The notes beneath the pieces are model-generated. The model made no database searches and was not told the origin of the DNA. It saw only the letters and a list, made by a program, of their open reading frames with translations. A DNA stretch of 25,505 nt from Candidatus Falkowbacteria bacterium CG10_big_fil_rev_8_21_14_0_10_44_15 (lineage in GTDB: Bacteria; Patescibacteriota; Patescibacteriia; Patescibacteriales; XYC2-FULL-47-12), in NCBI GenBank assembly GCA_002773575.1, contig PFAT01000028.1, forward strand, positions 1 to 25,505. The letters run 5' to 3'. Shown here in pieces: positions 5,836 through 12,595 of this stretch (its first letter is position 1; every line of letters begins with the position of its first letter). The position numbers and the translations under genes are program-made.

Positions 5836-5865
5836 AAAAACGAGCGTTTAACTGCTCGTTTTTTG
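5836..5865 (+). terminator. Intrinsic terminator after tRNA-His
   Basis: A 10-bp stem AAAAACGAGC/GCTCGTTTTT (5836-5845 with 5854-5863), 8-base loop, with the stem running into the T-tract. Confidence 0.85.
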
Positions 5866-5949
5866 TAAACATGCCAAGTATTGAGTTTCTTTGTTATTTA
5901 AGAATAAATTATAAATTTATATTAATATTAGCCATATATTTAACAGTAT

Positions 5950-6012
5950 GTTAACTATTGACAAATAAGTTAACACATGTTAACATTATTATATAAATAA
6001 CACTTAGTTAAC
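5950..6012 (+). promoter_or_regulatory. Promoter with four GTTAAC sites upstream of the HTH-Fic pair
   Basis: TTGACA at 5958-5963, 17-bp spacer, and a weak -10 TAACAT at 5981-5986. The self-complementary hexamer GTTAAC occurs at 5950-5955, 5969-5974, 5979-5984 and 6007-6012, flanking and covering the promoter; two copies are exactly 10 bp, one helical turn, apart. This looks like an operator array for autorepression by the HTH protein just downstream. The longer word AGTTAACATAA (6006-6016) also occurs at 12-22 at the window's left edge. Confidence 0.6.
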
Positions 6013-6018
6013 ATAATT

Positions 6019-6285
6019 ATGAAAAAATTAGTTGATAAAAAATATTATACCGTGAAAGAACTTGCCGATATCATGAAAATCAGCCGGATCGCTGTTTTTA
6101 AAAAAGTACAAAATAAACAAATCAAGGCCGAAAAAGTTGGTAAAACCTATATTATTTTAAAAGACGAGGCAGAAAAATTTATTGATAATGATTTATCGGA
6201 AAGATTAAAGATGGAAATAGAAAGGGGCGTCTCCCAAGTGATAAAAGAATATGGCGAAACTTTAAGATTACTAGGCAGAGAATAA
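6019..6285 (+). CDS. Excisionase/MerR-like HTH protein, probable antitoxin of a Fic/Doc pair
   Basis: An 88-residue protein. Residues about 8-58 form a winged HTH of the excisionase/MerR type: YYTVKELADIMKISRIAVFKKVQ is the helix-turn-helix, AEKVGKTYIILKDEAEKFI the wing and following helix. Residues 60-88 are a charged amphipathic helix that could cover the toxin. It sits 7 bases before the Fic/Doc gene, and its promoter is studded with GTTAAC repeats, so it probably both represses the operon and neutralises the toxin, taking the place of Phd in the classical Phd-Doc pair. The antitoxin role is inferred from the pairing. The Fic-inhibitory motif (S/T)xxxE(G/N) is not visible. Confidence 0.72.
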   Translation: MKKLVDKKYYTVKELADIMKISRIAVFKKVQNKQIKAEKVGKTYIILKDEAEKFIDNDLSERLKMEIERGVSQVIKEYGETLRLLGRE

Positions 6286-6292
6286 TAAAACT

Positions 6293-6715
6293 ATGATAAA
6301 ACCAATTACTTTAACAAAAATTAAATATATAGCGGTTAAGCTGGCCGAAGATACTATGACCTGGGATGAACCGATTCCACCTTTTATAACGCGCTATCCT
6401 AATATTTTGGAGAGCTGCATTTTTACTCCTTTCCAGAAATTTGATAAGAAATTATTATATCAGGGCTTAATTGGGAAAGGAGCAATTTTATTTTATTTAT
6501 TGATCAAAAATCATCCTTTTCAGAATGGCAATAAAAGAATCGCCATAACGACCCTTCTGGTATTTTTATCTATAAATAAAAAATGGTTGAAAGTTGATAC
6601 TAAAGAATTATATAATTTTGCCGTCTGGATAGCGGAGAGTAATCCTAAATTAAAAAACGAGGTCGTCAAATCAATTGAAAAGTTTATTAAAACTTACTTG
6701 ATAGAATTTTATTAA
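6293..6715 (+). CDS. Fic/Doc-family (death-on-curing type) toxin
   Basis: Putative toxin; Doc proteins phosphorylate elongation factor Tu and other Fic proteins transfer AMP. The 140-residue protein matches Doc in size, with the signature HPFQNGNKR at residues 74-82 following a helix (GAILFYLLIKN). Compared with Doc (HxFxDANKR), the position that coordinates magnesium, usually Asp or Glu, is Asn78, while the catalytic His74 and the Lys-Arg end are kept. Whether it is active is therefore uncertain. It is the second gene of a two-gene operon with the HTH protein, and its stop codon abuts the stop of the M23 peptidase gene on the other strand. AT content is higher than in the flanking housekeeping genes, in keeping with a mobile module. 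Confidence 0.8.
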   Translation: MIKPITLTKIKYIAVKLAEDTMTWDEPIPPFITRYPNILESCIFTPFQKFDKKLLYQGLIGKGAILFYLLIKNHPFQNGNKRIAITTLLVFLSINKKWLKVDTKELYNFAVWIAESNPKLKNEVVKSIEKFIKTYLIEFY

Positions 6716-7402
6716 TTATTTTAGATACTTCATAACATCCACCCACTCCTCCAACTCTTTCGTGCTTTGCACATAACCGCGCAGGTCAATAGTAGCGCCG
6801 CGATGAATTCCTAAATGCAGATGTTTGCGCTCGCCGCTCGTCTCACTGCCGTAGCCTTTGCCTAAAATACCAATTTGGTCGCCCGCAGAAATTTCGGTGT
6901 TTAATTTCGCCGCGATGCCGTCTAATTTTAAATGGCCGTAAAGCGCCGTAACGGTTTGTTCAGCCAAAACGCATCGTTGAATGGCGACGCCGCCGTAGCC
7001 GCTCACCAGTTGTTTATAGATAAGCGGTCCGGCGCAGACAGCTAAAACCGGCACGGCAATATTTTCTTCGTTCGGCAAAATTTCAAAATCAACGCCGGCG
7101 TGAAGGCCGGAAAATTTTTCCGGGGCAACGGGAGAATTTTGCGGCGAAATTTTTAGGCCAAAGGGCTTTTTAGTAATGCGCTCCAATCCTTGGCTCAATG
7201 GCAGTTGCAAGAGCGATTCTTGGCCTAAATTATCGGCGGAGTTAGTAGGTTTATTTGCCGTTAGAGATGGCTGTTGTTTTATAAAAGACGGCAGCGCGTT
7301 TGACGCGCCTTGCTTTGTTTGATAGATAAAGCTGACAGTAAGCAATAATAAAATGATTACGGTGAAAAAGATAATTAATATTAAAGAGTAGCGTTTTGGC
7401 AT
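6716..7402 (-). CDS. Membrane-anchored M23-family metallopeptidase
   Basis: Probable zinc endopeptidase acting on peptidoglycan cross-bridges outside the membrane, or a LytM-like activator. The 228-residue protein has an N-terminal membrane anchor (residues about 6-26), a polar linker to about 75, and an M23 domain: HAGVDF gives His101 and Asp105, HLHLGIH gives His194 and His196, the standard zinc and catalytic set, with LYGHLKLDG between (His157). All key residues are present, so it should be active rather than a degenerate LytM domain. It is the only long minus-strand gene of the window and is transcribed alone, convergent with the Fic gene. The ATG at 7402 has no Shine-Dalgarno sequence but gives a proper anchor. 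Confidence 0.9.
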   Translation of the reverse strand: MPKRYSLILIIFFTVIILLLLTVSFIYQTKQGASNALPSFIKQQPSLTANKPTNSADNLGQESLLQLPLSQGLERITKKPFGLKISPQNSPVAPEKFSGLHAGVDFEILPNEENIAVPVLAVCAGPLIYKQLVSGYGGVAIQRCVLAEQTVTALYGHLKLDGIAAKLNTEISAGDQIGILGKGYGSETSGERKHLHLGIHRGATIDLRGYVQSTKELEEWVDVMKYLK

Positions 7403-7529
7403 AAAAATATTGATAATATATTTTTATTGTATAATTTTATCAGATAAAATTAAAGAGGAGCCTGTTCCGTAACCATTAGCGGCTTTTTTATTTTTGCGTT
7501 AATATTTAAGGATAGACATTAAATTCACT

Positions 7530-8288
7530 ATGGCTAACGGAGACAATCAAAGGCGGCGCAGTTTCTCAATAATTATTGCCGCTTATAACGAGGAGAAATG
7601 GCTCGGGCAATGCTTAGAGTCTTTGTTAAAACAAAATTATCAAGGCCGGTTTGAAATTATGGTGGTTGATAACGCGAGCGCTGATGACACTAGCGCTATC
7701 GCCAGCCAGTATCCCGTACGGGCGCTTTTTGAGCCAAGGCCGGGCGCGGCGCGGGCGTCAAATTTGGGCGCGGCGGCGGCGCAAGGAGAAATTTTAGTTT
7801 TTACCGACGCGGACGCAATTCTGCCGGCTGATTGGCTGACTAAAATAAATAATAATTTTAACATTCATCCCCAAGCGGCGGCCGTCGGCGGCGGCTATAT
7901 TTTTTACGACGGAAACAAGCCGGTTAATTTTTTGGTTAAGCGCGTTATCATTTCTTTTTACGCTAAATTTTTATTTAGCCGCCGGCCGGCGCTCCCGAGC
8001 GTAAATTTGGCGGTTACTAAAAAAGCTTTCCGGAAAGTCAACGGCTTTAATCCGAAAGCGCTTTGGGGAGAGGACATAGAAATATGCCGACGGCTGGCTA
8101 AACAGGGGCAGTTAGTGTTTGACCGCGAATTATTAGTGCTGACTTCTTTCCGCCGTTACCGCGGCGGTTATGTTAGTCCCGCCTTAAGCGGCATTCATAT
8201 TTTGAAAGAATTTTTAGTTCAATTAAGCCGCTATTACCGCGCGCGGCGATCAGCGGCGAAATTTTCCGCGCAAAAGCCGATTAGATAG
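7530..8288 (+). CDS. Family 2 glycosyltransferase
   Basis: Cytoplasmic or membrane-associated GT-A fold enzyme that transfers a sugar from a nucleotide sugar, likely for surface polysaccharide or glycoprotein. The 252-residue protein has SIIIAAYNEEKWLGQCLESLL at the N-terminus, VVDNASADDTS for nucleotide binding, the DxD metal motif in FTDADAILP (about residues 91-98), and GEDIEICRRLAKQG with the catalytic acid region (about 178). A basic C-terminus (RYYRARRS) may touch the membrane. There is no membrane segment of its own apart from a hydrophobic stretch near 140. It lies upstream of the large secreted protein gene, so it may modify surface structures, but the sugar and acceptor cannot be read from the sequence. 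Confidence 0.9.
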   Translation: MANGDNQRRRSFSIIIAAYNEEKWLGQCLESLLKQNYQGRFEIMVVDNASADDTSAIASQYPVRALFEPRPGAARASNLGAAAAQGEILVFTDADAILPADWLTKINNNFNIHPQAAAVGGGYIFYDGNKPVNFLVKRVIISFYAKFLFSRRPALPSVNLAVTKKAFRKVNGFNPKALWGEDIEICRRLAKQGQLVFDRELLVLTSFRRYRGGYVSPALSGIHILKEFLVQLSRYYRARRSAAKFSAQKPIR

Positions 8289-8323
8289 CCGCCGCGTTCG
8301 GATTTATTTTTTAACAGGCAAAT

Positions 8324-8331
8324 GTTATACT
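8324..8331 (+). promoter_or_regulatory. -10 element giving a probable leaderless mRNA
   Basis: TATACT at 8326-8331 preceded by TG at 8323-8324, an extended -10 box; no good -35. The predicted start is at or within a base or two of the ATG at 8338, so the mRNA of the large surface protein would have no leader. Confidence 0.5.
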
Positions 8332-8337
8332 GGCTGT

Positions 8338-11244
8338 ATGCGTAATCTTATTATATTGTCAGTAACAATCATTAGTTTGGCGCTAGGCGCGCCGCTATTA
8401 GCTCAAGAGGTTAACTTGCCTCCGGTAGAAGAAACGGCGGCGGAAGAGGCGGAAGAGCAGCCAGCGCCTGCTGCGGAGCAACAACAATACGGTTTGGATT
8501 TTACGAAAAAAGACATTCAAGCCACCCAAGCAATTAATGTGGTTTTAGCGTTTTTTCAGCAGGCAGGCGGTTACTTCAGCCAAGCGCCGGCTAAATTATG
8601 GGATGGCATCAGGGCGATTGGCGGCAAGACGGGAAGTTTTAATTGGCGTAGCCCGATTAATGTCGCGGCAGCGGGAATAAAAAAAATTGCCGGCGGCGCG
8701 GCTTATATTTTAATCGGCACCGGCGATGTTGCCGCCGGCACTTGGCAAACGGCGCTGGGTTGGCTGACTAACATTTTGGCGACTGTTTTAGTCGTGATGG
8801 TATTGCTGGTTTTTGGTTTTATCCTGATAAAGCTGTTTCAGCTGTCGTTAGTGAGAAATTTTTTCTTTACCGGGTTGGTAGGCGCGGTTATCATTATCGC
8901 TGTTTTTGCGGGCGCGCGTTATGTGGTTAAATCTTTGTTTGTTAATCTGACTAAATCAGATATCGTGGCGGTAAGCGAAACAACGGCGCCGGCTTTAGAA
9001 GAAGATAATAATGAAATTGAACAATCATCATCAATCATTGCTAGAGTGGTGAACGGTTGGAAAGCGGTAGTGGCAGCAGTATCGCAGCCGCTAACATTGC
9101 TTGGCTGGCAAACGGCAGTTGACGGCGGCTGGAGCGGCTGGCAAGTTAACGGCAGTTGTTCGCAAACATGCGGCGGCGGGGTTACCGTTAAAACGCGGCA
9201 GTGCGATAATCCTCTGCCAGCCGGCGGCGGCAGATATTGCCTCGGTCCGGAGCGCCTGCTGGTTAATTGCAATCTGCAGGCCTGTCCCGCCGCGGCGTCC
9301 GTCTCCTGCCAGAACGGCTGCGCGTCAGATTGCGGCCCTTATCCTTCGGCCGGAAGTTGCTTGTCCGACGGCGCTTGCGAACAATGCGCGGCCGTTTGCC
9401 GCAACGACAATGATTGCGCTGCCGGCATCGCTCGTTGCGCCTATGTTAATAACGGGCGGGGAATTTGCATCTATAACCCGCTGTTGCCGCTTATTTCCCA
9501 ATTTAATGCCCAGTTAATTGATAATGGCAGTAAAGCCAGTATATCTTGGCAGATGGATTCATGGGCGCAAAGCCGCACCAGCCATTTTGAGCTTTGGCGC
9601 AAAGCCGAAGGCGGCAGTTGGCAGATAGTGCCGCAACACAAAGCAATCGCCGCCGCCGAGCGCCAGATAACGGACGAGCCGCCCGCTCCCGGCCGATATG
9701 CTTATGGCTTGCATATTATTGTTAAGAGCCAATATACTCCTTATGATGCCGGCTGGTTTGCGGCTTATGGGTACAGTCGGCAAGATATTGCTAAACTGGC
9801 AGCCGGCGGCTATGCCTGGAATGATTTGGACAGAATAAAAATTAACGGCTTGAGCCCTGAAGATGAGCGTTGGCTGGCAGGCCAGGGCTATACTCTAACT
9901 GCCGAAGAAATTGTTAATATGGCTAAGAGCAACTACGGCACCGAGCAACTGGCTGGATTTGAGCCGCTGGAAGTTACGGTCCAGCCCCCGGGCAGCGTTA
10001 GAATTAATTTGGATAATTATTTAAATTTCTCTGACGCCCATTACGCTATTTTTAACGATGGCGGCGCGATTGCCAATAAGCAAGACTTGGTTTTCGGCGG
10101 CGGGCTTGGCACCATCACTAAACAAGGAAATTACCCCGTTGGCCAAAGCACGTTGATGGGGTTTGGCCACCTTCGCTATTATAACCGAGGAGACAGTGAG
10201 AGTGAAAAAATAACAGTGCTCACAAACTATGTCAGCGTCGGCACTCACCCTCTTTGGCTGATGGGCGCGATTGATAACGGCTACGGCGAATTAGGCGGCG
10301 GCCAGCAATCATACAGCTCGGCAGTTTGGCAGAGATATTTTAAACATCTGATTGAATTTAATCATCCGGCCAGTTCCATTAATTTTGCGACTAACGGATA
10401 TTATCAATACGACAGCGGAGCGCCTTATGCCGATGTGTATTTTCCCGCGCGCGAGCGGTATTTCCAAACTGACGAACAAAGTTCAGGCAGTTGGCTCCAC
10501 GGCAGCCGCCCGTTTTTAGAATGGCAGGGGCAGCCCTATAACTTAGGCGGGCATTATCAAAGCCGAAACTACGGTTTTGCGGAGGCGATTACTTGGAGCG
10601 GCCAGGATTATTTAAATTATGTCAATAGTTACTATAACTATTTGCGCAGTACGGGTAGCGACTACCTTGGCACGGCCGGCAGAAATTGCAGCCGCTCTGC
10701 TGATTTTTGGCAAACTGCCGGCGTTAATACCAGAACGCCGCTTTGCCCTTCTCCTCAACTGTTAGCCGCTTTAGATAACGCCGCCGCTGATAGTTACAAT
10801 GTTGTCCGCGCCGTTTTTTATGAAGACGTGCCCGCAGACGCCAGCCGGTGCCCGGCCGCTAATTTAAAGATGGCGCATCCTTACCAAAGCGGAACTAATT
10901 TAACGTTTGACGAGCAGACACGGGCGGGCGGCTATGTTAAAGCAGGCAGCGTTTGCGTTTATGAAGCTTACTTTTTAGCCGGCCAAGACATTATCGTCAG
11001 AAACTGGCAGCAGGGCGCGGAAGGCAAAGTAAGGCAAATGGCCTTAGCGGTTGATGTCGGCAACAACGCGTTATTTGAATTTATGTTAAACCAGCCGGTA
11101 AAAGGTTCCGGGGATAGAATTTATGTTATTGAAGATTTAGGCAACGCGCTCTATAAACGTTGGATTGATAGCGTTGAGTATAACGCGCTTGGCGGCAGAT
11201 TTATTCCGGTAAACGACGGCGCGCTTAATAACATCCCGGACTAA
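8338..11244 (+). CDS. Large anchored extracellular protein with a thrombospondin type 1 domain
   Basis: Probable cell-surface protein, 968 residues. A signal peptide (1-22, ending near LLAQ) is followed by a Glu/Ala-rich linker and two membrane helices (about 141-168 and 175-200). Residues about 261-318 are a clear thrombospondin type 1 repeat: GGWSGW, SCSQTCGGGV, KTRQCDNPLP, YCLGPE and NCNLQAC give the Trp ladder and six Cys. A second Cys-rich block follows (about 320-380, at least a dozen Cys), then a fibronectin III-like strand region (about 383-465). The remaining 500 residues are Gly/Tyr/Asn/Ser-rich with aromatic repeats and no domain I recognise. The DsbA-like gene begins 9 bases downstream and could form its disulfides. 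TSP1 domains are best known from animal adhesion proteins, so a role in attachment to a host cell is an attractive inference. Confidence 0.85.
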   Translation: MRNLIILSVTIISLALGAPLLAQEVNLPPVEETAAEEAEEQPAPAAEQQQYGLDFTKKDIQATQAINVVLAFFQQAGGYFSQAPAKLWDGIRAIGGKTGSFNWRSPINVAAAGIKKIAGGAAYILIGTGDVAAGTWQTALGWLTNILATVLVVMVLLVFGFILIKLFQLSLVRNFFFTGLVGAVIIIAVFAGARYVVKSLFVNLTKSDIVAVSETTAPALEEDNNEIEQSSSIIARVVNGWKAVVAAVSQPLTLLGWQTAVDGGWSGWQVNGSCSQTCGGGVTVKTRQCDNPLPAGGGRYCLGPERLLVNCNLQACPAAASVSCQNGCASDCGPYPSAGSCLSDGACEQCAAVCRNDNDCAAGIARCAYVNNGRGICIYNPLLPLISQFNAQLIDNGSKASISWQMDSWAQSRTSHFELWRKAEGGSWQIVPQHKAIAAAERQITDEPPAPGRYAYGLHIIVKSQYTPYDAGWFAAYGYSRQDIAKLAAGGYAWNDLDRIKINGLSPEDERWLAGQGYTLTAEEIVNMAKSNYGTEQLAGFEPLEVTVQPPGSVRINLDNYLNFSDAHYAIFNDGGAIANKQDLVFGGGLGTITKQGNYPVGQSTLMGFGHLRYYNRGDSESEKITVLTNYVSVGTHPLWLMGAIDNGYGELGGGQQSYSSAVWQRYFKHLIEFNHPASSINFATNGYYQYDSGAPYADVYFPARERYFQTDEQSSGSWLHGSRPFLEWQGQPYNLGGHYQSRNYGFAEAITWSGQDYLNYVNSYYNYLRSTGSDYLGTAGRNCSRSADFWQTAGVNTRTPLCPSPQLLAALDNAAADSYNVVRAVFYEDVPADASRCPAANLKMAHPYQSGTNLTFDEQTRAGGYVKAGSVCVYEAYFLAGQDIIVRNWQQGAEGKVRQMALAVDVGNNALFEFMLNQPVKGSGDRIYVIEDLGNALYKRWIDSVEYNALGGRFIPVNDGALNNIPD

Positions 11245-11253
11245 CTTAATTTT

Positions 11254-12027
11254 ATGCCAAAAAAAAACTTAATTACTTTTATTATTTTGGCGGTTGCCGC
11301 CGTAGTTTTATTGGCAGCAATCGGCTTTTTATTTTTAGTGCTGACAAAAATGCCGCCACCCGCCGGAAATGATTTTAGCAACGGCAGTTTAGCTTCACTG
11401 CAAGGCCAGACGTCTCGCGACCAAAACATAGCCGCTAGCGCGAGCAATAATCAAGGCATTACCATTGCTCCGCCGGCGCGCTACGATCATCTGCGCGGCA
11501 ATGTTGCCGCCCCGATTGCTATCATTGAATTTGCCGATTTAGAATGCCCTTTTTGTAAAGAGTTCCATTCCGTGCTGCAGCAAATCGTGGCCGCTTATCC
11601 CGGGCAGGTAAGCTGGATATATCGGCATTTTCCGATTGATTCTTTGCATGCTAAAGCGCGTAAAGAGGCGGAAGCGAGCGAGTGCGCGGCGGAACTGGGA
11701 GGAAACGATAAATTCTGGCAGTATCTTGACGCCGTATTTGCCGTAACGCCGTCTAACGACGGGCTGGACCCGCAGCAACTGCCGGAAATCGCCAGCGCCA
11801 TCGGCTTGGACCGGCAGCAGTTTTTAACCTGCTGGTCTTCGGGCAAATACGCTAATAAAGTAGCGAGCGAACTATCCCAGGCGTTACTTGCCGGCGGTTC
11901 CGGCGGCACTCCTTACTCGGTGATTTTAGTGGCCGGTGAAACCATACCAATTTCCGGCGCGGTATCTTACCGCCAACTAAAGTCAGCCATTGACGCGCTG
12001 CTCGGGGAGCTGGGGCAAAGAAGATAA
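11254..12027 (+). CDS. Membrane-anchored DsbA-like thiol-disulfide oxidoreductase
   Basis: Extracytoplasmic oxidoreductase that probably introduces or shuffles disulfides. The 257-residue protein has an N-terminal anchor (about 6-30), a linker, and a DsbA/thioredoxin-fold domain: FADLECPFCKEFHS carries the CPFC active site (about residues 97-100), YRHFPIDSLH the family's second element, then the helical insertion, and SGGTPYSVILV with the cis-Pro opposite the active site (about 219). One further Cys pair-like position is C-A-A-E-L and one in FLTCW. It starts 9 bases after the Cys-rich TSP1 protein gene and is very likely in the same operon, which suggests that protein as a substrate. The partner reoxidising it (DsbB or VKOR) is not in the window. 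Confidence 0.9.
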   Translation: MPKKNLITFIILAVAAVVLLAAIGFLFLVLTKMPPPAGNDFSNGSLASLQGQTSRDQNIAASASNNQGITIAPPARYDHLRGNVAAPIAIIEFADLECPFCKEFHSVLQQIVAAYPGQVSWIYRHFPIDSLHAKARKEAEASECAAELGGNDKFWQYLDAVFAVTPSNDGLDPQQLPEIASAIGLDRQQFLTCWSSGKYANKVASELSQALLAGGSGGTPYSVILVAGETIPISGAVSYRQLKSAIDALLGELGQRR

Positions 12028-12089
12028 TTGCTTTTTTTATTTTTTTATGGTAGGCTAAACACAAGTTTAGATAACGCTAAATTAACTTA

Positions 12090-12491
12090 ATGAAATTTCT
12101 GCTTCGCCAACATATAACCATTCTTTTAGCCATCTTTATTATCATGGCCAGTTTTGGCGTGCAGTTAGGGATGAATAGTTTTAGCGCCGGCGCCGAATCT
12201 CCTTGCCCCTTCAATGGCGATCTGGCCGCTATTTGCCCGATGAGCGTCGTTAACCACATCAGTTTTTGGAAGCAAATATTTTCTGCTTTGCCGGCGGGAG
12301 AATCGTTAGCGCTTTTTATCATCGCCGTCTTAATAGTAAGTTTTAGTTTTAAGGCGCTGATCAAGACGGCGGAGACGCGATTAATTTTTTGGTACCGCTA
12401 CCACAAAAAGACAAGCAGCCGGGAAAAAATTTACAATTACTTCAGTTTTCTTTTTGCCCAGGGCATTTTGCATCCCAAGCTTTACGCCTAA
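12090..12491 (+). CDS. Two-helix membrane protein with a Cys-pair outer loop, unknown
   Basis: A 133-residue membrane protein of unknown function. A first membrane helix (about 8-27) is followed by an outer loop with two Cys in ESPCPFNGDLAAICPMS, then NHISFWKQIF, a second helix (about 71-92), and a basic cytoplasmic tail of about 40 residues ending in LHPKLYA. The same plan, including a Cys-containing loop followed by a His-Ile pair before the second helix and a basic C-terminal tail, occurs in the protein at 17311-17715 at the other side of the copper genes, so the two may be distant relatives. A role with metal or disulfides in the outer space is guesswork from the Cys pair and context. Confidence 0.65.
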   Translation: MKFLLRQHITILLAIFIIMASFGVQLGMNSFSAGAESPCPFNGDLAAICPMSVVNHISFWKQIFSALPAGESLALFIIAVLIVSFSFKALIKTAETRLIFWYRYHKKTSSREKIYNYFSFLFAQGILHPKLYA

Positions 12492-12541
12492 ACATTATTG
12501 CTGAATAGAACTCTTTCGTTAAAAGAGGCAAAGGTTACTAT

Positions 12542-12570
12542 TTAGCAACGGTGTTTGGGCGTTTTATATT
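12542..12570 (+). promoter_or_regulatory. Candidate promoter of the copper gene cluster
   Basis: TTAGCA (12542-12547), 17-bp spacer, TATATT (12565-12570); predicted start near 12577, 19 bases before the ATG. A 6-bp hairpin CTCTTT/AAAGAG lies just upstream (about 12511-12527). No CopY-type TACAnnTGTA or other known copper-regulator operator was seen, and no CsoR or CueR gene is in the window. Confidence 0.45.
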
Positions 12571-12595
12571 TGGCTAAAACATTAAATATTCAATT

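Noticed and set aside
6019..6285. Fic-inhibitory helix motif (S/T)xxxE(G/N) in the HTH antitoxin
   Set aside because: No match in the C-terminal helix; inhibition, if any, must differ from the classical mode.
7434..7450. 17-base palindrome ATTTTATC-A-GATAAAAT between the M23 and glycosyltransferase genes
   Set aside because: Could be an operator for either divergent gene but it is purely AT-rich and stands alone, so there is no support beyond symmetry.
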